64,000 bases of DNA, taken from contig CM046295.1 in the NCBI GenBank assembly GCA_025267735.1, forward strand, positions 8,951,270 through 9,015,269. The letters run 5' to 3'. Shown here piece after piece: positions 24,978-37,500 of this stretch. This DNA is from Mactra quadrangularis. Lineage: Eukaryota; Mollusca; Bivalvia; Venerida; Mactridae. The stretch's first letter is position 1; the number at the start of each line of letters is the position of its first letter. A model generated the notes under the pieces. That model worked only from the letters and a program-made list of their open reading frames with translations, was not told the DNA's origin and ran no database searches. Made by a program: the position numbers and the translations under genes.

Positions 24978-26222
24978 GAACAGGTATAATGCGGGTTTAG
25001 TGCAAAACAGTCGTTACTCAATATAAGAAAGGATGAGTTACATCTGTTTTGTGCTAAACCTGTGATATGTATCTTAAAATAATAGATTTATAATTTGAAA
25101 GGGAAAACTTTATACCATTGTAATTGTTATACATGTACATGTATAGGTTGTACAAAATAACACTTCATGTTTGTGTAAACATTAAAATAAACCAATCCAT
25201 TTCCAAGGTAGCGCAGTACTGAAAATAAAGGTTGTACAGTTTATTTTTATAAAGTTAGTGTTGCGGGTTAACCACTGTCCCCTTAACCATTTAAATGCTT
25301 GAATGCTTTAACATTACACCAAAACGACACTCATAAAAACATAAAAAAATAATATAATATAATATTGTCACCCCGATTATCCCCTGTTATGGATTAGTTC
25401 ATTGTACTGTTAACATAAACAGGGTTTTGTTGTTTTTTGTACAAACTGTATCTAAAGATATGTTTTTAATTTCTAGAGTATTAGTTAAAATTCAAAAATT
25501 ACACATTTACAAAAAATGTTCAGGTAATTATGAAGGCACAATATATAACATCTCAAAAATCAACAACATTCATAATCCGTGGTGAAACCATATTTTATAA
25601 TGAGGGTTGTCCAACCCAAATTTTACTCCCAGTGGTGGGAGGCATAGTGGGGGCTTCTCTACAGCAAAATTATCTATTTGAATAACATTTTCAAAGATTT
25701 TTAGTTTTTGACAACTCCATTAAAAATAAAATCTAAAAATTAAAACTACACTAAAGTCATTTAACATGATTAAGTAATTACAAAAGACACACATGTATCA
25801 TATTATGTAAAAAAAACAACTCGAACATTATTTAACATGGACAAAAAATACTTAATTAAAAATCACAGACTCGCATACTATAAACAAATAAATAAATATT
25901 ACAATAACATAATCATATAACAATTAAAAATGCATTACATGTAATAATTATAGCACATTTAAATGCTTGTACAGAAATAATAAAACATGATATATCAATA
26001 AATATGTATCACAAAATATCAATAAAAACATTACAATGAGCCAGTTCAGTAAGGCTAGTGTTAAACATGTAAGGTTAGAGCTTTCTTGCCCTATATAACA
26101 ATATTCTATGGTCTAACATACCATTGAACTTTACATAAAAAGTACTGATATTTTTCCGATAAACATTCTATATATGGGTTACTTATTAGAAACGGAGGGC
26201 ACTTCAAGTAAGTTCTTACTAC
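24978..26222. other. Non-coding interval
   Basis: Strongly AT-rich, with no gene, splice pair or element boundary that I can support. Confidence 0.4.
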
Positions 26223-26455
26223 TTTATTTTAGCTTGATTGTGAAACAAATTCATAATAGATCTACTTAGATTAATCACTTTCGAGTCCACTTTGTGGCTC
26301 CCAGTATTGAGCTAGTAGGATAAGGTTTCTCGCTAAAAAAAAAAACAACAGGGCAACAGGGTAGGTTTTGGATGGGATTCAAATCAACAAAGAGCTGGCT
26401 ATCCAATGATTACCAGTCCAACACTGTAATGGCTCAGCCACGCCCCCTCCAAGTT
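26223..26455 (-). mobile_element. Second tRNA-like SINE family
   Basis: On the minus strand the head reads GGGGGCGTGGCTGAGCC and later GATTTGAATCCCATCC, an A-box/B-box-like layout of a tRNA-derived SINE. The tail (AGTACTGAGCTAGTAGGATA-like and TTTTAGCTTGATTGTGAAAC) recurs at 57784-57895. A short poly(A) near 26335 separates parts of the body. Confidence 0.5.
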
Positions 26456-26583
26456 ATCTAAAAAAAAAATGGTGTAGTAGAAGTATCAAATATTATGGTA
26501 GAAAAACTTAACTTTTTAAAGGAGCAATTTTTTATATAATGACCAACATAGATCCCAAAATATCATGTATTAAAGGCACCATG

Positions 26584-26974
26584 TACAGTACCCACCAAAA
26601 GTTTGGAGAGATTTTCTTTGTAGGCCTTCTGAATAGCTATTATCTAAAATCTGATTTTATTTCGAACTGTTTATTTTGAAATGCTTTTTAGTTTTGCTTC
26701 AAAATTTTGGTTATGATTATAATTATGACCGAGACTACAAAAACAGCATAAAAGCTATGTTATAGAAAATAATAACAATAAAGCTAGTTACGGAGGCTTT
26801 AAAATGTCAAATGCTGAATCTTATAAATGTGTTGCATTCATGAAATATGTTTTATTATATCACAAACCATACTTAAATGTATCAAAAATACTGATTCTAC
26901 AAAAATAATTCTCAAAATTTAAGAATTACAGTCATTTTCTTTTGTCTCCAAACTTTTGGTGGGTTATGACTGTA
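26584..26974. mobile_element. Mariner-type MITE, 391 bp
   Basis: Flanked by TA. The inverted ends are CAGTACCCACCAAAAGTTT and AACTTTTGGTGGGTTATGAC-TG. The CAGT(G)CCC...CAAAAGTTT end type recurs at 55966 and 63348. TA duplication and these ends fit Tc1/mariner. No transposase inside. Confidence 0.8.
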
Positions 26975-27000
26975 TAAGCTATCAGTTCAATGACAGAAAA

Positions 27001-27320
27001 CAAGAGCTGTCAGAGGAGACAGCATGCTCGACTAGGTAACTATTTGTCACAGGAGATGTGGTTGATGATAAGGAACATATATTTAAAGTTTGAAGTCAAT
27101 ACTTGAAGAAATAAGACAGTTGCAGTAAAAACAAATATTTTTTTAAAAGAGAACTCTAAGTTCAAGGGGAGATAATTCTCAAATAAATGTATTTGGAGTT
27201 ATGAACCTTGTCACATGAGATGTGGTTGATAATAAGGAACATATATTTAAAGTTTGAAGTTGATACCTAAAGAAATAAAAAAGTTATAGTAAAAAATATT
27301 TTACTGCACAAAAACTTTAA
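27001..27320. repeat. Dispersed repeat with two related half-units
   Basis: Begins CAAGAGCTGTCAGAGGAGAC. The block GAGATGTGGTTGATGATAAG then GAACATATATTTAAAGTTTG occurs at about 27053 and again at about 27216, with matching flanks (GAAGAAATAAGACAGTT, AAAGAAATAAAAAAGTT). The type recalls other mollusc interspersed repeats; family not determined. Confidence 0.5.
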
Positions 27321-27939
27321 TCAGAAATATGGACGTTGATGCCGACACTAGGGCAAGTAGGAGAGCTCTCCATTTACTTCGTAAAGTCGAGTTAAAAAAA
27401 CAGATAATTTACAGTTTAAAGTCAACAACACACAATTTTCTCAATAAGACAAAAATAGTCCCTATTAGATCATATCTGGAATTCAAATTTATGGGTTTTT
27501 TCCGTGCACAGGTGGTACAAACAAAGTTTATTACGCATTATTGCTAAATAGCATGAACTATGGATTGAATTCTATTGTTCTTTCTACACATGTTTCCATT
27601 GTAATAGTGAAAGTGTTTGTACCGGAGGGAAAAACCCAAATATTTGAATTCCGGATATAGTCTATTGATTTGATTCTGAACTCATGTTGTCGATACTTTT
27701 TTCCAGCAGAAAAACCTTTATTTGCACCGAAAGTACACTTGTGAAACAAAGTTGAAATAAAAGTGTGTGTGCACTTAACAAAAAGATTTAATCTCTGTTT
27801 TAATCTGTCTAGCATCCTTTTCACCAATAATGTAAAAAATAACTTTATTCTGTGTCAACACATCGGCTCAAACACACCTTATTCTGCCAAAAAAAACATC
27901 ACAAATTTAAGTTCCAAATACAAAGTATTGCTACATGTA

Positions 27940-28505
27940 TTACAGTCCACTACCAGGTAACAGGACAATCATTACAGAAGTATTGTCTTTAGCCCCAGCC
28001 AGAAGTGCAGCCTGAACTAAATGTTGAGCCATAGTCTGGGCAAGATTTCTTTGCATTTGTTCTTTAGAAGGTGGACCATCAACCATGGAAATTCTGGAAA
28101 TACCACCAGGAAATGAGACATTTTCCAGGTAAGAATCTATATCAGCCTCGTTTCCAGAATCGTCATCCATTCCATCATCGCCATGACGGCTTCCGACCTC
28201 CGTCTGCATGTCAGCATCGACATATCTCCTTGAAGGTCTATTACTGTTGGTTCTATTGGTTGGTGTTGACTGATTTCTAGTAGGAGAGTCTTCCTGGCTT
28301 GATTTTTTGTCGGGTGAACTTATTGTTACATCTGATGTCTGACCTTGACCTTCTCCATTTTCCCCACTTGGTGAACTTGAACTTTTAGGGTTGACCTCAG
28401 TTCCCGATACAGATGTTTGACCTTTGACCTCATCGTTTTTACTGTCACTTGAAGTTTTTGTATCATGACCTTGACCTTCAACTGACCCTTTACCTGATTT
28501 ATTCT
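27940..28505 (-). pseudogene. PP2D1: C-terminal PP2C segment of the same gene, frame-shifted
   Basis: An open frame of about 187 codons runs from near 28505 to TAA at 27942-27940. It begins with a low-complexity Ser/Gly/Gln linker (VEGQGHDTKTSSDSKNDEVK) and ends with the conserved final PP2C strand (HLVQAALLAGAKDNTSVMIV). Exon 8 reads in the neighbouring frame into TAA at 28501-28499, and this frame has its own TAG just upstream, so the two cannot be joined without a +1 shift or a splice. A candidate acceptor inside the linker (TCCTACTAG, near 28280) would join exon 7 directly and skip exon 8. Real indel, sequencing error or alternative splicing cannot be separated here. Confidence 0.6.
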
Positions 28506-31500
28506 TCTAAACTTTCAGCAACTGAGTGAAGAGTACCGCTCCTCTGTCTGCCATTGTTTACCACGTCGGCGCTTTTCCTCAAAGATGGTGAGCCTCTACT
28601 TGAGAAGGAAACTTTTCTGGAATCTTGTGATACAGGTCGATTCATTTCATCTAGTAAAGGTCGCATAGTTGAGTTGACCTTACTTGGTGGAGGAATCTGG
28701 TTGCATGGTAACAACTGAAATTTACAAAAAAAGATATTCAATATTGCAACTACTATTTTTTAGTGTAAGTTAATAAGACATTATGTTCTTATTTTCAAAT
28801 ATACCAAAATATCTTTTATATAAAACAAATAAATAATATTTTTTTGATATTATATAAAATTCAGTACATTGTAATATTTGTTGAAAATAAAATTCTAGAG
28901 GTAAATTTAAAATAGTAAATATTCTGGCCAGCATTAACCTAATGTCTACTAAGATGGCTGTCAATATTTATCTTATCAGTATCTATGACCTCTTATAGGA
29001 AGTATGCAGGGATCAAATTTAACAAAAATATGGACTTGCAAATTTTCAACTCACAAAATGAAAAAAATCACTTTCATTTTTCTTCTCAAAATTTAAGTAG
29101 CATACATAATTTCTATTCTTATATGCATTATAAAAACCAACATAGTACTATTTTTAACTGTACATAGGACAAGGGTGATATTGCGGGATAGACCAAGAAT
29201 ATCGAACATTTTATGGCGAATATTTAATCAATAATACTGATCTATTTGGCCATTTCAATGCTGATTTGAGCCTCATTAGTTTAGACAGTAATATTTTGCG
29301 TTGGTTTCAACTCGCGAAAATTTGCCAGTTGAAATAAAAGTTACTCGCAATTTTCAAAATCCACTCGCATTTTGCAAGTATGCGAGAGTATGTATTCAGG
29401 AAGTTAATTTACTCACCTTAATTAATAACGAAGCTGCCTCTTTCTCAGTAAAGACTTCCCATACTCCTCTTGTAGCCAGTATAATAAATTGTGCATACTG
29501 ATCTATAGGAGCACTCATTGTATAAGGTTCTACAATGACACATTTCTTTAGATTCTTATCACCATGGTTACCAAGACCTCTTGTTGTTAGTAGAACTCCA
29601 TTAACTTGACATTCTTTAGTACTTTCTGATAAAGTTCCACCTGAATTGAATCGAAGATTAATCAGTACAATAGAGTGGAAAATCTTGCTTAAAATAAAAT
29701 TCATAATCTACCTTGCTGTTTCCATTTTTGGTTGAGTTTAATGTATCAGCAACACAAAGTATGTGTTATTTTACAGCTGTCAGTCACCAATCCTGGAAAG
29801 TCACCGTTCCTGGAAAAGCTAAATCACTGGATTAAGCAGTCAACCAGTTACTAAGCACATACTTTCCTTAAGCAAAAACAACTTTATTCTAACAGTTTAG
29901 TACTGTGGTACGAGGAAGGACACTTGAGAGAAATGAATTCATGATTTAGAATCAATGATTACTGTTTTTTATTTATTTATTGGAGTTAATGCCGTGTTAA
30001 CACAATTTAGGTCATTTTATGGCATCCAGCGCACCTAACCTAGCTTTCCTGGACCATTGTCTGTAACCAGTACTCACCTAACCTTCCACAAGGCCGGAAA
30101 CTTCTCCATATTATCTAATCAATGGAGGAAAATCAACATTATAGTCAAATTTTCATGGAAGGGTATAACCTCCCCGGGTGGGATTCGAACCCGTACCCCC
30201 TTGGGCACGAGTATCCAAATCCTGACGTGCTACCAACTGCACTATCGACCGGGGTTTAATGATTACTGCCTTCCATATTTAATCCTGTTATACACAATTA
30301 TACATATCCAATCAGTGAGTTATATCACTGGTTACAACCAAAGGAAAAGCATACTATATAGTCACTTTTAGATTTCATTAATATATACTCCTATGTCTCA
30401 AATAATACAGATAATTGCTTCAGATTTCTATCAATTTCAAATCAATCATTGTTCTTTAATAAAAGACATTTTAAACATTGTCTAGATGTTCTGGCATTTT
30501 AGCTGGACAATTCAATGTGCCTTGTTCTTAAACGAATTTGAGTTAAAATTTGTAACTGCAAATCTGTATCTAAAACTTTTGTCAATTATTGGAATAGAAA
30601 CGAAATGCATGAATCTCTGAATAACTGACTAGGGATTCCGTACTGATCTCTGGTAAAAACAGTAAGTGTCAAGCTCTGGTTTCAACTTGTTCGAATCAAT
30701 TTCATGCAAAACTAAATGATGACCACAGAATAAAATAACTTAATTATATATGTATAAAGAAAACCATACCTTCTTTTACAACTCTTGCTCTTTCTTTTTT
30801 ATTATTAGGTGTATGATCCTTTGTTAAAGTATAAGCACGATTTCCACGTACCAATACACCATGTACATTACCTGTAATATAATTATATATCAATGTTTTA
30901 GAGTTTAATAGCAGAGACAAGAGAGTTGGTGATAATCTGTCCCAAACAACTAACATTGCCCTCAATAACATTGCTACTGAGTTTCAAAGTAAATGTCGGA
31001 ACCTAAAACCATTAGAAGACCAATCAATGCGCAAAATACTCAGTCACTCTTTACAATAGTTTTTGGACAAATCCACCAAGTATAAATAATGCCAACAATA
31101 ACCTAGTTGTATAGATTGATTTCCCTTCAATTCTTGCTGCACTAGGTGAAGTAAAGGGCTCTCAATGAAGATTAATAGATAGATACCAGAAGCCATATGA
31201 CCAGACCAATGGTGCTTTTCACAAAAATTCTTACGAAAAAAATCTTCATAAGTCAAAAGCAAGAAACATAATATATAATACGCTCATTTTTTTGCTAATC
31301 AATTCTTAATATTATACAAACTGTATAGAATTGTGTATACATTTTGAATATCATATCATAGTTATGCTTATTATCCGTCTGACTTTGAAGTGCTAATTAT
31401 ATGAAACTGACTTACGAAGATTTTTTCCTAAGAATTTTTGTGAAAAGCAGCACTGGGTATTAACACTTAAGACGGCAAACATGCATTGCATATGCATGCA

Positions 31501-34500
31501 ACATAGATTATAAAATGCAATAACTTATAAACCCAAATAGATCTGTATATAAAAGAGATATCAAAAGATGATTCACTGCTGACAATGATAAAACACAAAC
31601 TTTGGCGAATAACAAATATCCTACTATGAATTATATTGGGAATTTTTCAAAAATTGGCTAAATTTAGACTCAAAATTCACTCTTGAAGGAATGATGAGTC
31701 ACATTCTGAGGACTATTAAAAATGTATCCTAAGGAGCCAACAGACTCTCATTAAACATTTACAAATAAAACCAAATATTTGTACCTGCATTAGCTAGATA
31801 TAAAGTTCCAAGTTGTTTAGGGGGATCATATTACCTGCATTAGCTAGATATAAAGTTCCAAGTTGTTTAGGTGGATCATATTACCTGCATTAGCTAGATA
31901 TAAAGTACCAAGTTGTTTAGGGGGATCATATTACCTGCATTAGCTAGATATAAAGTTCCAAGTTGTTTAGGGGGATCATATTACCTGCATTAGCTAGATA
32001 TAAAGTTCCAAGTTGTTTAGGGGGATCATATTACCTGCATTAGCTAGATATAAAGTACCAAGTTGTTTAGGTGGATCATATTACCTGCATTAGCTAGATA
32101 TAAAGTACCAAGTTGTTTAGGGGGATCATATTACCTGCATTAGCTAGATACAAAGTTCCAAGTTGTTTAGGTGGATCATATAACCTGCATTAGCTAGATA
32201 TAAAATACCAAGTTGTTTAGGGGGATCATATTACCTGCATTAGCTAGATATAAAGTACCAAGTTGTTTAGGGGGGTCATATTCACCACTAACTATACTGT
32301 CATTGTCTTTATCATCTTTCATTCCAAATACCTTCTCTCCTCTTTCTTCATCTGATAAATCCTGCAATATTATATATTTGTTGTTTTGAGACTTTAGCCA
32401 AAAGGCTTAAGTTATACCACAAGTTGAAAACTATCCACGATTCAAATGCCAGACCAGTTTAACCTGCTGAGTGATACGTGTGTCTCTGATTTACTACGCA
32501 GTCAATTTCTAGGTGATAAAAGTAGTTCCGTCATCTGACTTGATCAGTGACAGGTGTTTACTTATAATGATATAGTGTTGAAGGGTCATAGTCAAATATA
32601 TTGATAGTGTCTGTAGCTGTTTAATGTAATGATACTGCAGTCATTCATTGTATTACTTTGAGTTTGTAAATTTGAGTCAGTGACAAATTTTACTTAAAAA
32701 ATTTAGGGAAATCAGGCCCAGTGAACATTGTGTTGAGAGAAAATCAACATTCCAATCAAATACCTTACCTGTATTACACAAGTTGCTGCTGAGCATCCAC
32801 TCCATCTAATTTTAGAATTTTCATCTTTACCATATGACAGTAATATATCTAAGTAATAATACGCCTTAGCAAATGCACTCTCCATTTTTTGTTCAAAAGG
32901 TGACTTCTGCTTCTTTTTCTTCCTGACTGTGCTTGATTCTTCAACAACCTCTTCATTGTCTGAACTTTCCTTAACCGAGTCCATTCTCTTAATCAATTTG
33001 TTATATTTATCTTCACACAGATTTATGATGTTTTGAATTATTCCTACACTTTCATCATATAGTAGAACACGTTCGCTATGCATCGTATCAGGGCGATCAA
33101 ACTTGTAATGGGATAGATCAGGATCACCTAGAGGATTTGTTCCGATTACCATCTTTGTACGGGGATCAAACTTGGACATTTCACTCATGACCAGTTTGTA
33201 GAGCTCACTAGCGGCAACTTCAGCAGCAAATCTCCCATGGTAACCATCATAGAGACCAAAGAAACATTTGTGTCTGTCATCTCCAAAGAAATCCTGAAAC
33301 GATCGTGTGTCTTCCATATATGACTTCCATCTTTCATTAGAACTTGCTGCCATGCCAACAGCTTGTACACAATCAGGACTACAGTTTAAGGCCACGCCTC
33401 CAAAATGTGCATTCACATCCACTCTGACCTACAAAGTAAACAAGAAATGTAATGTGGAAACCACATTAAAGCTGGATTTAAAAACTTTAACACAAAAATT
33501 ACCAAGGGAAATAATCCATAATAAAGCCAGGTAGAGTTGTGATTACAGTCTAATTCTATTCATCACATGGTATGTTATCATTGTATGAAGTTTCATAAAG
33601 ATCTGACAATAAATAACAGAGATATATGCATAATTGAAAAATAGGATTTTAGAATTAAGTATAGAATTATAACTACGTGTACGTCTAAGAATATACTTTG
33701 TGTATAAAGATAGGAATAGACATTTGTTGTCAACTTATGTAGAATTTACTGTTAAGAACTTTGTGAAAATTTGTCTTTTTGTGACATTGTTATTAATTGT
33801 TGGACTTTGTGAATTAATACGTTAAAACGGAATAAATTATTATATACTTTACTACAAGATCTTTGTGATCCATTAACTTTACTTATATACATTAACTGGA
33901 AGCTGTGAGCCATCAAGAGTAATAGCGCTAAATATAGCGCCACAACAACAACAACAACAAACTTCAAGAAGTGGAACTCATCGGCATCAAATTTAACAAA
34001 TCAACATTACTAGTAAATACATACATACTAGTTCAGTCGCACCAGGTCGAGCTGCCGGCTAAAGATAGGTAGCCGACCATAGAATCATCTAATTTGTCGG
34101 AGGTGTGACACTTTTGTGAGCTATCTCAGCGTTCTTGTCACAGCAAATTGCCATATGCCATGATAATACATGATCTTTGAATGTTGACATAATAATGTTG
34201 TAATAAGGCTATGTCAAATAAATGTTACTTTAATTATTATAATTATTATCATCACCATCATTATCATCATCATAATCATCATTAACATAATCATCATTAT
34301 CATTAACCAGACTATACAGTTTACCTACCTGTCTATGAGATTCAAAGTTTCCATCAAGTATAGCTTTTATATATTCATAAGCATTATTAACTTCTTGAAT
34401 TTGTTGAGGTGTTACAGGTTTCTCTAGAGTTGATGCTGCTTTCATTCTACGTAAAACTAGATTTCAACGTTTTAACAAAACATCAGAATTTTTAGGTTCC

Positions 34501-37500
34501 TCTGTAGTATACCTTAAAGTAAATATTTATAATATATAAATCAGGTGAACATGAGCATATTGAATTCTATAAGGCAGGTCTTGAATTAAAAAAAAAAATT
34601 GGATTTGCAATTTTTTGTGAGTTGATTTTATTTCAACTCACTAAATGAAAAAATCACTCGCATTTTTTCCTCCAAATTGTAATACAGTAAAAACTCTGAA
34701 AACCGGACCTGGCTTGGACTGACCAAAAAGTCCGGTTTTCAGAGGATTCCGGTTTTCAGAGGTTTATATAGAATCACTAATTAAACATAGCTATGGGTTT
34801 GTTGGGACATTTTCCTACATTAAATGGATGGTTCAGGTATATCTTAATTTATTTTTAATTAAAGTTTTGTCAATTTTGGTTTGGTAAGTGTAAATTTAGA
34901 TCTACTGAGAAAAAAGAAAATTAAAATATTATAACTTTTCTTAATTTTCATGTACATGTTATCAATGGACTTTAAATGCATTCAAATAAATAATTGATAA
35001 ATATGGATGCTATTCTCATTAATATGAATGCATATAATCACATAACAACAATAACAACATCATATAAACTATTTTCCAATTTCTTACTCAAAATAAAAAT
35101 AAAAATAAAAAATAGACATCATTATTTCTTACAACTAACAAACTTTAGTAATTTTGAAAACAAACATGTAGCCTTTTTATTTGTATAAAAACAATATTTG
35201 AAATTAAAATATTTTCACAAATTATGTCTGTACAACAATACATGTTTATACAAAACAAACATTACAAGAATCCTAAACAATGACAGATAAGTGTTTTTCA
35301 CACCTGTATAGATAAAATGCTTGGATATTTAATTAACAAATGACATCTGCCAGGGGATATAATTAACTAACTGTTACAATACACAGAAAGTTGACACTTG
35401 GTGTCCGGTTTTTAGAGGATTTTTTATGCATATTTATCATTAGAAGCCATGGCAAAAGGTCCGGTATTCGGAATTCAGAGTTTCCGGTTTTCAGAGGATA
35501 TTTTTCAATGCATTTAATACGGAAAAATATGGGACTTTAAAAATCGTCCGGTTTTCAGAGGATTCCGGTTTTCAGAGGGTCCGGTTTTCAGAGTTTTTAT
35601 TGTATCATACACAATAACTATTTGTGTATGCATGATAAAAGCAACTTAGCGCATTACTTAATTATACATAGAACAAGAGCGTTATTGTGGAATAAGCAAA
35701 GGATATCAAACATGTTTTACTGTGAATCTTTAATCATATTAAAACATCAATCTATCTGGCCTTTTCAATGCCCACTTGAGGCTCATTTTTTACAAAGATT
35801 TCAACACACAAAACTTTGGGAGTCAGAATGAAATTTACTCGCAATTTTCAAAATCCACCTGCATTTTGCGAGTATGGGAGCGAGCCCTGCTATAAGGCAA
35901 ACATCTTCTCTGTACACCTTATAATGTAAATGGAGGAAAATCCCCATTATTGAAATTGTCAAATATTAATGGAAGGGTATAACCAGTCAGGGTAAGGCTC
36001 AAACTAACAAACCCTATTGGACACTAGATTATGTCCAGTCATTAACTTCAAACAAATATTGACTTGTATATCTTGAGCACAATCATGGTTTATTTTGTTT
36101 TATAGAGATTCACATTTTCTTTCAACAAATTCTTTCCAAAATTGAGAAAATGTACAGAGTACTTCTTTAACTTCGAACATCAACAAAAATTTTGAGGAAT
36201 ATAAATATGTTCTTCATTTTTTTACAATTTTTCTCATATCTAAATGTCTGCATTTCAAACTCAATTTAGAGCGAAAAAATCAATGATGGATTAGTCATTG
36301 CCATAGTTTTTCACATCACATGCACTAGCCCTGTTTAGTATATTTTATAGCAAAGGTCAACTATATCAACTAGCTTGACTGTTTGAAACCACAGGGAATT
36401 GTCATGTTACCTCCCTTTGATTTTCAAAGCTACCGTTCATATACATATATACAAGGGGTACAACTAGGTTTAGTTGACCACTAACATGACAATTCCCCGT
36501 CTTTGAAACCAGTAATTTTCACTAGCTTGAATCAACTTTTACTTTCCCGAAGGCTTCAGGCTAGTTGTTTTAAGCAATGACTGATACAAAAATTTTACTA
36601 GCCCTTGGCTTTGGGCTACTTGTTTAAGGCACTAATTGATAAATTTTTGCTAGCCCAGGGCTTTGGGCAGTGATTTCAGGCAAATACTGATGATGGATAA
36701 AAAGTAAAAACAACTTACTTGAGTACAGATAAAGCAGAATGGAATGCTCGATGTTCTTTGATTTGTATTAATGGTATAAACGCTTTACATTTCTCACATA
36801 CTAGAGAGATATCAGGTGCTGGTCGGAGAGGATACTCTGTGACCATAGTCTCTGGTGTGTCTAAAATATAACAATACAGTTTGTTAGGGGCCTGCATTAT
36901 CAAAGGTCTTATGTTAGGGGTCAGGGGCCAGCATTATCAAATGTCTTATAGCAGGGGTAAGGGCCTGTATTGTTGGAGGTATTCTATTAGGGACCAGGGG
37001 CCTGTATTTTCTAAGATCTTATAACAGGGGCCTATATTATCAAAGGTATCATATCAGGGGTCAGGACCCTGTATTATAAAAGGCCTTATATTATCAGGAT
37101 GCAGGGGTCTGTATTATCAAAAGCCTAGTGGCCAAGTTAAGTTGTTAGCCACATTATGTTTCTTTATGGTATTATCATAATATTTCAATTTAAGGACCAT
37201 GTTAATTTCAGTCCAGCTAGCTATACTACAAATAGTCTCCAATTGATAAGTTTGATTGCAAATGAACTATACAATCATATGTGAAATTAATTCAAATGAA
37301 TTAGCATTCATTACATGTATGTATTTCCAAACCTTTACACTTATTATCAAGGCAGTGGCTAGAGTTACGGTACCATAACTCTAGACCCAGGTTCTAGAGT
37401 TACGGAAGTTCCGTAACTGTAGACAACCCTGTCAGGGTTGGCTAGAGTTACGGAAGTCAAATAACATGCGTATGTTTCAACTTTTTAACATCGAAAAACT

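Noticed and set aside
34230..34328. Acidic Asp/Asn-rich extension of PP2D1 exon 3
   Set aside because: Lies beyond a good donor (CAG|GTAGGT) and is a trinucleotide microsatellite read through.
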